From positions 1-64,000 of the forward strand of contig NZ_PCDP01000019.1 in assembly GCF_003240585.1 (NCBI RefSeq): a stretch of 64,000 nt of DNA, read 5' to 3'. Position 1 is the stretch's first letter. The number at the start of each line of letters is the position of its first letter. Shown piece by piece: positions 42,485 to 51,054 of this stretch. Origin of the DNA: Arminella tubonensis. GTDB lineage: Bacteria; Pseudomonadota; Alphaproteobacteria; Rhizobiales; Rhizobiaceae. Under the pieces are notes generated by a model. That model was not told the DNA's origin and did not search any database. It saw only the letters and a program-made list of their open reading frames with translations. The position numbers and the translations under genes were made by a program.

Positions 42485-43668
42485 TTGAGGAAGGTCTCAA
42501 CAAGCCGCACCCAGTAGTGGGCGGCGGGCGCGATGATCGCGTCGTTGAAATCATAGTAGGCGCTGTGGAGCGGCGCGCTGTCGCCATTGCCGACGAAGAG
42601 GTAGCTGCCCGGCTGCGCCTGCAGCATGAAGGCGAAGTCCTCGCTCGCCGTGCGCGGCCTGAAACCCTGTTCGATCCGACTGTCGCCGAACGTTTCAAGC
42701 GCCACTAGGCGGGCAAAGGCGGTCTCGTCGCGATGATTGAGGAGGGCCGGAAAACCAAGCCGGTAGTCGACTTCGGCATGGGCGCCAAAACTTTCGGCCT
42801 GCGCTCGGGCAAGCGCCGGAATGCGCTCCTTGAGCTGTTCCCGGATGCTTTCCTTGAAGGCCCGCATGGTCAGCTTCAACTCGACATTCTCGGGGATGAC
42901 GTTCGAGGCTGAGCCACCATGGATGGAGCCGACGGTGACGACCGCCATGTCCTGCGGATCGACATTGCGCGACACCACGCTTTGCAACGCCGTGATGAAG
43001 GAAGCGGACGCAAGCACCGGGTCGACCGCCTTCTGCGGTTCGGCTCCATGACCGCCCTTGCCGACAATGCGGATTTTCGCCTGATCGACGGAAGCCATGG
43101 CAGGACCCTCGACGAAGCCGAACTGGCCAAGGGATACGCCCGGCCAATTGTGCAGCCCGAACACAGCATCAACAGGAAACCGCACGAACAGCCCTTCGGA
43201 AATCATCGTGCGGGCGCCGGCGCCGATCTCCTCGGCTGGCTGGAAGATCAGGCGAAGCGTGCCATTAAAATTTCCGCTGTCTGTAAGGTAGCGAGCCGCT
43301 GCCAGCAGGATCGACGTGTGGCCGTCGTGGCCGCAGGCATGCATGACGCCAGGATTGTTGCTGGCATAGGCGAGCCCCGTTGCCTCCTCGATCGGCAAAG
43401 CGTCCATATCGGCGCGGATACCGATCCGCTTTTCACCGTCTCCGCGCCTGAGGGTGGCAACAATGCCGGTGCCGGCAATGCCCGTGGCCACTTCGTAGCC
43501 CCAGGAGGAAAGATGGGACGCGATGATCTTGCTCGTCCGACGCTCCTGGAAGGCGAGCTCGGGATATTGATGGAAGTCGCGGCGCAGTGCGATGATCTCG
43601 TCGAGATAGCTGGCAATTTTCCTCTCGACCGGGTCGCTTGCAGCGTGGCTCGGGGCGATGACGTCCAT
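42481..43668 (-). CDS. M20-family amidohydrolase (N-deacylase)
   Basis: The 395-residue protein has the peptidase M20D layout: EIIALRRDFHQYPELAFQERRTSKIIASHLSSWGYEV, GIRADMDALPIEE, the metal ligands in HACGHDGHTSILLAAARYL and LIFQPAEEIGAGARTMISEGLF. A dimerisation domain follows (KIRIVGKGGHGAEPQKAVDPVLASASFI). Family members remove acyl groups from N-acyl amino acids, here probably N-acetylcysteine after S-dealkylation. GGGGAG lies 7 bases before ATG 43668; the upstream ATG at 43689 has none. Confidence 0.9.
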   Translation of the reverse strand: MDVIAPSHAASDPVERKIASYLDEIIALRRDFHQYPELAFQERRTSKIIASHLSSWGYEVATGIAGTGIVATLRRGDGEKRIGIRADMDALPIEEATGLAYASNNPGVMHACGHDGHTSILLAAARYLTDSGNFNGTLRLIFQPAEEIGAGARTMISEGLFVRFPVDAVFGLHNWPGVSLGQFGFVEGPAMASVDQAKIRIVGKGGHGAEPQKAVDPVLASASFITALQSVVSRNVDPQDMAVVTVGSIHGGSASNVIPENVELKLTMRAFKESIREQLKERIPALARAQAESFGAHAEVDYRLGFPALLNHRDETAFARLVALETFGDSRIEQGFRPRTASEDFAFMLQAQPGSYLFVGNGDSAPLHSAYYDFNDAIIAPAAHYWVRLVETFLK

Positions 43669-43685
43669 GGCAATCTCCCCGGCGC

Positions 43686-45032
43686 TCACGCGCCGACGAC
43701 CTTTCCATGTTCAACGTCTTCCCGAGCGGCATAGCGGCTTTCGCGGTAGGGCAAGCCCAGATGGTCGCGCAGCGTCTCGCCCTTTAGCACCGGGTCGAAA
43801 TAGCCGCGTTTTGCAAGGATCGGAAGAACGTATTTGGCGAAGTCGTCGAAACCTTCCGCGATCACGGGAAAGCCGAGGATGAAGCCATCGGCGGCGTCTC
43901 CGTCCACCCAGCGGACGATCTCATCGGCGATATGGTCCGCCGTGCCGATGAAACTCGTCCGCGGGGTAGCGACATCGAGAGCAATCTCGCGCAGCGTGAG
44001 CCCCTTCTCGCGTGCCGTCTTCTTGATGCGATCGGTGGTGGCGCGGAAATTGTTGCGGCCAATATCGCCCAGATCAGGAAACGGCTCGTCCAGCGGATAG
44101 ACACTGAAATCGTGATGGTCGAAGAAGCGACCGAGGTAGAGCAGCGCCTCCTCGATAGTGACAAGGTTGCGGATCGCCTGATACTTCGCTTCCGCCTCTT
44201 CAGCCGTCGCCCCGACGATCGGGCCGATGCCCGGATAAATGCCGACCTCCGCGGCCGGCCGGCCGTGCGCGATCACGCTGTCCTTGAGCTGTCGATAGAA
44301 CGCCCTCGCTTCCTCGATCGGGCCGCCGTTCGTGAAGACGGCATCGGCATGCTTGCCTGCAATCCGGATACCCGAGTCTGAGGCGCCTGCCTGGAAGACG
44401 ACCGGCTGGCCTTGCTTGGATCGGCCGATATTCAGCGGCCCTTCGATCCGGAAGAAGCGGCCCCTGTGGTTGAGGCGGTGCAACTTCGCCTTGTCGACAT
44501 AGACGCCTGTTTCGCGGTTGCGGATGAAAGCATCGTCATCCCATGAATCCCAGAGCCCCTTGATGGCATCGAGATATTCATCGGCGATCTCGTAACGCAG
44601 CTCGTGCTCGGGATGTTCGCGGCTGTAGTTGCGGCCCGAACCTTCGAGAGGCGAGGTGACGGCATTCCAGCCCGCCCTGCCCCCGCTTATCAGATCGATC
44701 GTCGCGAACTGCCGGGCAATCGTGAAAGGGTCGCTATAGGAGGTCGAGACCGTACCCACCAGGCCGATCTTCGAGGTCGAGGCGGCCAGCGCCGAAAGGA
44801 TGGAAATCGGTTCGAAGCGATTGAGGAAATGCGGGATCGACTGCTCGTTGATGTAAAGACCGTCGGCGACGAAAGCAAAAGCGATACCCGCCGCTTCGGC
44901 CTTGCGGGCGGTGTTGACGAAGAACTCGAAATTGACGCTTGCATCCGGCGGCCCGCTCGGATGCTTCCATGCGTTCATGTGGCCACCAGGCCCCTGCAGC
45001 ATGATGCCGAACGTGATGCGTTTCTTTGCCAT
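43686..45032 (-). CDS. NtaA/DmoA-family FMN-dependent monooxygenase
   Basis: The 448-residue protein belongs to the NtaA/SnaA/DszA/SoxA group: ITFGIMLQGPGGHMNAWKHP, FVADGLYINEQSIPHFLNRFEPISILSALAASTSKIGLVGTVSTSYSDPFTIARQFATIDLISGGRAGWNAVTS, QPVVFQAGASDSGIRIAGKHADAVFTNG, GTADHIADEIVRWVDGDAADGF. Such proteins use FMNH2 for oxidative C-S or C-N cleavage. In the cysteine-salvage pathway this is the CmoJ/YtnJ-type step. ATG 45032 has AGGA 8 bases upstream; an ATG at 45059 overlaps the previous stop. A flavin reductase is not present in the operon. Confidence 0.9.
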   Translation of the reverse strand: MAKKRITFGIMLQGPGGHMNAWKHPSGPPDASVNFEFFVNTARKAEAAGIAFAFVADGLYINEQSIPHFLNRFEPISILSALAASTSKIGLVGTVSTSYSDPFTIARQFATIDLISGGRAGWNAVTSPLEGSGRNYSREHPEHELRYEIADEYLDAIKGLWDSWDDDAFIRNRETGVYVDKAKLHRLNHRGRFFRIEGPLNIGRSKQGQPVVFQAGASDSGIRIAGKHADAVFTNGGPIEEARAFYRQLKDSVIAHGRPAAEVGIYPGIGPIVGATAEEAEAKYQAIRNLVTIEEALLYLGRFFDHHDFSVYPLDEPFPDLGDIGRNNFRATTDRIKKTAREKGLTLREIALDVATPRTSFIGTADHIADEIVRWVDGDAADGFILGFPVIAEGFDDFAKYVLPILAKRGYFDPVLKGETLRDHLGLPYRESRYAAREDVEHGKVVGA

Positions 45033-45055
45033 GGGATCAGTCCTTTCGAAGAATA

Positions 45056-46048
45056 TCATGCGGCCAGCAAATGCCGTTCCTTGGCGAGCAATTCGATGGA
45101 GGAGAAGCGTTCGGCAGCAGTCAACGCCGGCGTATCGAGAATGAATTCCTTGACGCCGTAGCGCTGATGCAATTGGTCGAGTTCCTTACGGATCTGCGGC
45201 GCCGTGCCGTGCAACACGCTCGGGATCTTCTCCTCGACGCGATAATCGCTGATGCCGGATTGGCGAGCGAATTCGGCCGCCTGCTCCTCGGTGCCGACAT
45301 TGACGCTCTGGCCGTTGGATAGAAAAACCTTGAAGATGCGGAGATCGCCCACGCGTTGGCGCGCCTGCTCCTCGCTCTCGGCGGCAAAGGCCGCCAGTGC
45401 CAGGATCGGGCTCTTGCCGCCGCTCGCCACCTCGTAGGCCTCGAAGGTCTTCTTCAGGTTTTCCGGATCCCCGTTCAAATGGCCAGCAAAAACCAGCTCC
45501 CAACCCTTTTCCGCGGCAAGCTTCGCGCTCTCGACGGAAGCACCCAGCAGGAAGCGTTCGGCGGCGACCGAGGGAAGCGGCGTAGCGACGATGCCCTCCG
45601 AACCGAAATCGGCCGCGAGATAGCTATTGATGTCAGACAGTTGGTCGGCAAAGCTCGGCTTGCGTGCCGGATCGACCGCAGCCTGCAGCGCATTCGTCGA
45701 CAGCGGGAAGCCGCCTGGCGCCTTGCCGACCCCGAGATCCACGCGGCCGGGTGCAAGCGATGCCAGAAGATTGAAGGTCTCAGCCACCTTGTACGCGCTA
45801 TAGTGCTGCAACATGACCCCACCGGAGCCGATACGGATGCGTGATGTCTTGGCGAGCAGATAGGCGATCAGCGTCTCGGGCGCCGAGCTTGCGAGAGTGG
45901 CCGTGTTGTGGTGCTCGGCCACCCAAAACCTGTGATAGCCGAGCTGCTCGGCCTTCATGGCTAGCCGCACCGTCGACTGCAGGGCGTCGCTGGCATCTTT
46001 TCCAGGCTCGGTGGGGCTCTTGTCGAGAAGACTAAGGAGGTAGGTCAT
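45056..46048 (-). CDS. LLM flavin-dependent oxidoreductase (CmoO/YtmO-like)
   Basis: The 330-residue protein is a small luciferase-like barrel: MTYLLSLLDKSPTEPGKDASDALQSTVRLAMKAEQLGYHRFWVAEHHNTATLASSAPETLIAYLLAKTSRIRIGSGGVMLQHYSAYKVAETFNLLASLAPGRVDLGVGKAPGG, then EFILDTPALTAAERFSSIELLA. It is the first gene of the minus operon; its AAGGAGG ribosome site lies just before ATG 46048. In B. subtilis a similar protein (YtmO) accompanies YtnJ. Probable role: oxidising S-alkylated N-acetylcysteine. Confidence 0.88.
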   Translation of the reverse strand: MTYLLSLLDKSPTEPGKDASDALQSTVRLAMKAEQLGYHRFWVAEHHNTATLASSAPETLIAYLLAKTSRIRIGSGGVMLQHYSAYKVAETFNLLASLAPGRVDLGVGKAPGGFPLSTNALQAAVDPARKPSFADQLSDINSYLAADFGSEGIVATPLPSVAAERFLLGASVESAKLAAEKGWELVFAGHLNGDPENLKKTFEAYEVASGGKSPILALAAFAAESEEQARQRVGDLRIFKVFLSNGQSVNVGTEEQAAEFARQSGISDYRVEEKIPSVLHGTAPQIRKELDQLHQRYGVKEFILDTPALTAAERFSSIELLAKERHLLAA

Positions 46049-46409
46049 TTCATCGAAACCATCTGTAATTGCTATAGTCTATAAAATCAGTAGATATTAT
46101 CAATTATAAGAAAAGACGTTCTATTTCCGGCCGCAGCCGGAGAATAAAGTCGCTGTCAACCGCGATGGAAGGATCGACAGCCGGCGCATCCGATGTCGTG
46201 CGGGATCCATGAGCGCGCAGCGACGTCAGCGGCGCGACAGTTTATCGCGTCGCGCGTGGACGACATCGACGGCCCTGAACCGTTGGGCAAAAACAGCTTG
46301 GTTCGCCATCTCAATATATGAGGAATGTCGGATGCTCGATCTGCCGGACATAAAAAAGTGCTCCGCCAGCTAACGATCTTTGAACTTTACACTAGGTAGT
46401 GAATGTAAC
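46049..46409. other. Intergenic region between the organosulfur operon and the GGDEF gene
   Basis: The DNA next to the operon is AT-rich (46060-46120), holds the shared sulfur motif, and carries a TTGATA / TAGACT pair spaced 16 on the minus strand. The rest (about 46120-46400) shows no gene. Confidence 0.5.
46074..46110 (-). promoter_or_regulatory. Putative sulfur-control element A
   Basis: ATAGTCTATAAAATC (46074-46088) and the next 22 bases match the block upstream of the sulfonate operon at 57828 (13 of 15 in the core, 27 of 37 over the block by eye). ATAG-T-CTAT is a palindromic core. It overlaps the likely -10 region of the minus operon, whose first ATG is 26 bases away. Confidence 0.5.
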
Positions 46410-47984
46410 ATGTCCTACCACCTGCGAGAGCTCTACATGCGCCACCGTGTCAGCATCAACGATCTGGGCATCATCGTCGCGTCCCTACTGGTATTGATAT
46501 TCGTGGCATACGAAGTCGACATATTCGCGAACGAAGCCTCCGTCACGTTTCGACAAGAGACAATTGAACTTGATGAGGTTTTGTTGCTCGGCGGCTGCCT
46601 CGCGGTTGGCCTGCTCGGGTTTTCGGTGCGTCGCTATATCGAGCAGAAGCGGGAGATGAACCGCCGCGTCGAAGCTGAACGTTATGCCCGACAATTGGCG
46701 TTCCAGGATCCATTGACCGGTCTTGCCAATCGCAGGCAGTTTGACGACGCACTGAGAGTTGCGATCGCGTCGCCGCCGGCTGCCGGGGCAGCGCATGCTC
46801 TGTTGATGCTCGATCTGAACGGGTTCAAAAAAATCAATGATAGCTTTGGCCACGGCACAGGCGACGAGCTTCTTGTCATAGTGGCGCAACGGCTCTCCGC
46901 GGCCATGAGGCCGGGCGATCTCATCGCCAGACTGGGTGGCGACGAGTTTGCGGTCCTGGCGCTGCACGTGTCTGGACCAGAGGCAGCAAGCAACATCGCT
47001 CACCGGATTGTCCAGGCTTTATCTGAACCGGTGACCATTGCACAAAGCCAACACCATATCGGGACAGGAATTGGAATAGCACTCCTTCCGAGCGATGCTC
47101 AAACCGCTCAGGAGGGGATTCGAAAAGCCGATGTCGCACTTTATCGCGCCAAGACCGAACACCGCTCTGCAACTCGGTTTTTCGAGGAGCAGATGGATGT
47201 GGTCTTGCGGGAGCGCGCGGAGATGGAGCTGCATCTCAGGGCCGCGATAGCGTCAGATCTGATCTATCCACGCTTTCGACCATCGTTCGATCTGTTGGGT
47301 GGAAGCGTTGCGGCCTTCGAAGCGATACCCTCCTGGCTGCTGCCTGGCGCCGCGGAAGTTCCGGTTGAGCGGCTAGTCGCAATTGCCGAGGAAAGTGGCC
47401 TGATCCATGCGATCGGCGAAACTGTCCTGCGCAAGGCTTGCCTGGCCGCCAGATCCTGGCCGACGCATACCAAGCTGTCGATCGATATCTATCCCGGGCA
47501 GCTGAGCGATCCGTCTTTCGGTGCGACGACGCTTAGAGTATTGCATGAGACAGGGTTCGATCCTGCCCGACTTGAGGTAGAAATCGCCGAAAGCATGCTC
47601 GTTCGCGAACTTGATGCTGCGAAGGTGGCGCTTGCGCCGCTGCGACAGGCTGGAGTGACCATCACGCTTGACCACTTCGGGACCGGCTATTCAAGCCTTT
47701 ACCACATGAACGAGTTCAAGATCGACAAGGTGAAGATCGACCGTCGCTTTGCCGAACACCTGGATGGGCAGGGCGCCGATCGGATGGTCCGAGCTTTGGC
47801 AGGATTTGGCCATGGCCTCGGCCTGCTCGTCAGCGCAGAGGGCTCATCGGATCTGATGGGCCAGGTCTCGCTCCTAAGCTCCGGCGTCCAGCAAAACCAA
47901 CCCGTGTCTGAGCCGATCTCCTCCGAAGATGCGCTGGCGATGAGTTTTGCGGATTTGCATGTGTCTCCGCGTTCAGGATCGTGA
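46410..47984 (+). CDS. Membrane diguanylate cyclase with degenerate EAL domain
   Basis: The 524-residue protein has two membrane helices (about 19-37 and 55-75), a GGDEF domain (about 95-258) and an EAL-like domain (about 275-510). GGDEF is perfect (RLGGDEFAVL, 176-180), with an RxxD inhibitory site (RPGD, 167-170). The EAL part is altered at several catalytic positions: EAL reads FEAI (303-306), the Asn of xNLS is Asp359 (SIDI), DDFGTGYS reads DHFGTGYSSL (421-430), and the QGY motif is QQNQP. It should make c-di-GMP, and its EAL domain is probably not a working phosphodiesterase. ATG 46410 was preferred to a TTG at 46380. Confidence 0.85.
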   Translation: MSYHLRELYMRHRVSINDLGIIVASLLVLIFVAYEVDIFANEASVTFRQETIELDEVLLLGGCLAVGLLGFSVRRYIEQKREMNRRVEAERYARQLAFQDPLTGLANRRQFDDALRVAIASPPAAGAAHALLMLDLNGFKKINDSFGHGTGDELLVIVAQRLSAAMRPGDLIARLGGDEFAVLALHVSGPEAASNIAHRIVQALSEPVTIAQSQHHIGTGIGIALLPSDAQTAQEGIRKADVALYRAKTEHRSATRFFEEQMDVVLRERAEMELHLRAAIASDLIYPRFRPSFDLLGGSVAAFEAIPSWLLPGAAEVPVERLVAIAEESGLIHAIGETVLRKACLAARSWPTHTKLSIDIYPGQLSDPSFGATTLRVLHETGFDPARLEVEIAESMLVRELDAAKVALAPLRQAGVTITLDHFGTGYSSLYHMNEFKIDKVKIDRRFAEHLDGQGADRMVRALAGFGHGLGLLVSAEGSSDLMGQVSLLSSGVQQNQPVSEPISSEDALAMSFADLHVSPRSGS

Positions 47985-48053
47985 CGGAAATATCCCACTG
48001 TCATCGCCGGAGGACGGTTTTTGCGCAGGATAAAATCATCTCCACTCGGCTTC

Positions 48054-49334
48054 CTACCGAAAGATATCCTGGATGAACATGGAGGTTTCCGGCACCAGCG
48101 TCACGATCATGAGCGTCACCCAAAGTGCCAGCATGAACGGCCATATCGACCGCACGACCTTGCTCACGGGCACTTCGCCGATGGCACAGCCGAGATAGAA
48201 GGCAGCGCCGACCGGTGGGGTGTTCAACCCGATGGTGGAATTGAGCAGGACGATGATCCCGAACTGCACGGGATCCATGCCGTAGTGGGTAACGATGGGC
48301 AGGAAAATGGGCGTGCAAACCAGGATGTGTGCCGCCATGTCGAGAAAAATGCCGAATATAAAGAGCGCCAGGTTTACAAGTATGAAGATCACCCAGGGCT
48401 GGGTGCTGACGTGGCTGAGCGCTTCGCCTGCCATGTCGGCAACACCATATATGCTCATCAGATAGCCGAACATCGTCGATATCCCGATCAGCAACAGCAC
48501 GACGCCGGTGGTTTTCGTCGCCTTCGCCACGGCTTTTAGAAAACTTTCAAATGTCAGGCTTCGATAGACCAGAACAGTCAGAAATAGCGCATACAGCACG
48601 GCAACCGCACCGGCTTCCGCTGCCGTGAAGACGCCCGACAGGATGCCGCCCACGATGATGACGATGATGAAGAGACCGGGAACCGCAGCAGCAAGGCTTC
48701 GCCACACTTCGTTCCATCCCGGAAACACGCCTTTGCTGTAGCCCCGCGACCGAGCGACGAAATAGGCGGTCAAAAGATTGGCGACGGTGAGTATCAATGC
48801 GGGAATTGCCCCGGCCATGATCAGGGCATTCATTGATACAAGGCCGCCAGCGGCCAAGGAATAGATGATCATGTTGTGGCTTGTCGGCATCAGGGCGCCG
48901 ACAAGCGAGGAATAGGTCGTGACGTTGACCGCGTAATCCGCATCGATCCCTTCCCTTTTCATCAGGGGGATGAGCGCTGAACCCATCGCAGAGACATCCG
49001 CCACCGGCGACCCTGAGACACCACCGAACATCGTGCAGGCCACGACATTGGTCATGCCGAGACCCCCGCGGACATGACCGACCATCGCCTTCGAACAACG
49101 GATAAGACGGTCGGCAATGCCGCCATACATCATCAATTCGCCCGTAAAGATGAAAAACGGGATGGTCAGGAAGGAGAAGGTACCCATGCCCGAGGCCATG
49201 CGCTGGAAGACAACGGCCAGGGGCAATCCCTCGTAGAGAACCGTCGCGATCGACGAAAGACCAATGGCGAAAACCACCGGCATGCCGAGCGCCAGCCCGA
49301 CCACGAATGTGCCGCAGAGTATAATCAATGCCAT
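48054..49334 (-). CDS. dctM: TRAP transporter large permease (DctM)
   Basis: The 426-residue protein has about 12 hydrophobic segments and the DctM pattern (LALGMPVVFAIGLSSIATVL, IPFFIFTGELMMYGGIADRLI, GVSGSPVADVSAMGSALIPLMKREGIDADYAVNVTTYSSLVGALMPTSHNMIIY, LNTPPVGAAFYLGCAIGEVPV). It forms the Na+-driven channel with DctQ. ATG 49334 overlaps the end of dctQ by 10 bases. The long upstream frame is a shadow. Confidence 0.92.
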   Translation of the reverse strand: MALIILCGTFVVGLALGMPVVFAIGLSSIATVLYEGLPLAVVFQRMASGMGTFSFLTIPFFIFTGELMMYGGIADRLIRCSKAMVGHVRGGLGMTNVVACTMFGGVSGSPVADVSAMGSALIPLMKREGIDADYAVNVTTYSSLVGALMPTSHNMIIYSLAAGGLVSMNALIMAGAIPALILTVANLLTAYFVARSRGYSKGVFPGWNEVWRSLAAAVPGLFIIVIIVGGILSGVFTAAEAGAVAVLYALFLTVLVYRSLTFESFLKAVAKATKTTGVVLLLIGISTMFGYLMSIYGVADMAGEALSHVSTQPWVIFILVNLALFIFGIFLDMAAHILVCTPIFLPIVTHYGMDPVQFGIIVLLNSTIGLNTPPVGAAFYLGCAIGEVPVSKVVRSIWPFMLALWVTLMIVTLVPETSMFIQDIFR

Positions 49335-49891
49335 GAGGGTATTACCTTGATTTTCAAAATGGCAGCGACGATCCGTTCGATCGCGAAGAGCGCGATCAAG
49401 ACCCCACCCACCGCCAGCGGCACATAGCTCCAGGCCTGCGAAATTGGCAGGCCCGCGTTGATATACGGCGCCATCTCGACAGCCAGTTCGGCGCCACTCC
49501 ACGCCATCGACAGCCCGAAGACCACCATCCCGAGATAAACGATGATTTCGGCTGCCAAGCGAAACGGCTCTGGCGCTAGATTCAGCAATGAATCCATGCC
49601 GATATGACGACCATCCCGCACACCGACAGCAGCCGCGAGACACGTGACGTAAAGAATGACGACGAGAGCGAATATCTCCGTCCACGCCGGTGAATCGTTC
49701 AGCACATAGCGCCCGAAGATCTGATAGAGCACGGCGGCAACGATCAGGAGTGTTCCAGCGACTGCAGTTTTGAGGCATATCCGCGAGAGCCAAGCATGAA
49801 ACGCGAAGTAGGCCCCAAGCTTCCCCCTGGTGTTGGTCGTGGTCCTGGCATTGTCGAGATTTGCCGGCGGCGCGTCAAATGGCGTGGCCAT
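49325..49891 (-). CDS. dctQ: TRAP transporter small permease (DctQ)
   Basis: The 188-residue protein has four membrane helices (TAVAGTLLIVAAVLYQIFGRYV, WTEIFALVVILYVTCLAAAVGV, GMVVFGLSMAWSGAE, SYVPLAVGGVLIALFAIERI) with a conserved RDGRHIGMDSLLNLAP loop typical of DctQ. The longer N-terminal tail (about 40 residues) is unusual. It lies between dctP and dctM in the usual order P-Q-M. Confidence 0.88.
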   Translation of the reverse strand: MATPFDAPPANLDNARTTTNTRGKLGAYFAFHAWLSRICLKTAVAGTLLIVAAVLYQIFGRYVLNDSPAWTEIFALVVILYVTCLAAAVGVRDGRHIGMDSLLNLAPEPFRLAAEIIVYLGMVVFGLSMAWSGAELAVEMAPYINAGLPISQAWSYVPLAVGGVLIALFAIERIVAAILKIKVIPSWH

Positions 49892-50011
49892 GACCTGTCT
49901 CTTTCGATGGAAGGGTTAAGCGAAACTCGCGCATTCCCGGCGACCGTCTCAGCCGCCGGAACTGGTGATCGAACGCAGTACGAGGCACCCGAGCGGCACC
50001 AGCCGAAACGG

Positions 50012-50989
50012 CTATTTCATCGCCTTGATCTGGGTGATCATGTCTTTCAGCGCCGGATCGCTGACGAACTGGTCGTAGATCGGCTTCATCGCTGTTTCGA
50101 AAGGCGCCTTGTCGATCGTGATGGCTTCCACACCTGCCTGCTTCACTTTTTCCTGCGACGTGGTTTCCATCGCATCCCAAAGCTGACGCATATAGGTGAC
50201 CGACTGCTTGGCCAGTTTGCGCACCAGCACCTGCTCCTCAGGCGTGAAACCGTCATAGACGGTCTTCGACATCAGAAGCACGTCGGGCGACATAGAGTGC
50301 TCGGTCAGGGTGTAGAATTTGGCCAGCTCATAGTGATGAAAATTATAGTAGCTCGGCCAGTTGTTCTCCGCGCCGTCGATCAGCCCGGTCTTGAGACCGG
50401 TGTAAACCTCACCGGTCGGCATTGGGGTGGCATTTGCGCCGAGCGCCTTCATCATGGCCACCCAGACGTCCGACTGCTGGACGCGGATTTTCATGCCCTT
50501 CAGGTCTTCCATCTTCCGCACCGGTTTTGTGGTGTAGAAAGAACGGGAGCCGGAATCGTAGAAGGCAAGTCCAACAAGGCCATGCGCGTCGCAATCAGCC
50601 AGGATCTTGTCGCCGATCGGCCCATCGAGCACTTCGCGCATCTGCGCTTTGTCATGAAACATAAAGGGCAGCACCGGAACCATCATCGCCGGGCAGATGG
50701 TGTTCAACGTCCCGGCATTGACCCGAATAAAATCGAGCGCACCCAGTTTGACTTGCTCGATGGTGTCTTTTTCGCTGCCGAGCTGCGAATTTGGAAAGAC
50801 CTTGATCGTATATTTGCCTTCGGTCGCCTTGCTGAGCTCGTCGCTCATATATTGCACGGCCTTGACGGTTGGATAGTCCGGTGGCTGGACGTCTGCCGAG
50901 CGGAACTGCCGAGCCTCAGCCGCGGTAAGCGAACCCAGTGCCATAAACGCGGAAAATGCAGCCACGATGATCTTGTTGTGATGTTCCAT
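50012..50989 (-). CDS. dctP: TRAP transporter substrate-binding protein (DctP)
   Basis: The 325-residue protein has a signal peptide to about LTAAEA and the DctP fold: YPTVKAVQYMSDELSKATEGKYTIKVFPNSQLGSEKDTIEQVKLGALDFIRVNAGTLNTI. The conserved binding Arg (GMKIRVQQSDVW, about 170) and Asn (LIDGAENNWPSYY, about 212) are present. Such proteins with a uronate-type TRAP neighbour bind sugar acids. It precedes dctQ and follows the isomerase-like gene. Confidence 0.9.
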   Translation of the reverse strand: MEHHNKIIVAAFSAFMALGSLTAAEARQFRSADVQPPDYPTVKAVQYMSDELSKATEGKYTIKVFPNSQLGSEKDTIEQVKLGALDFIRVNAGTLNTICPAMMVPVLPFMFHDKAQMREVLDGPIGDKILADCDAHGLVGLAFYDSGSRSFYTTKPVRKMEDLKGMKIRVQQSDVWVAMMKALGANATPMPTGEVYTGLKTGLIDGAENNWPSYYNFHHYELAKFYTLTEHSMSPDVLLMSKTVYDGFTPEEQVLVRKLAKQSVTYMRQLWDAMETTSQEKVKQAGVEAITIDKAPFETAMKPIYDQFVSDPALKDMITQIKAMK

Positions 50990-51054
50990 TGTCTCTCTCT
51001 CCCAAATTACAAAATAGTTCTGTCGGACCGAAACCTCCTCGTTCCGGTAAGATG

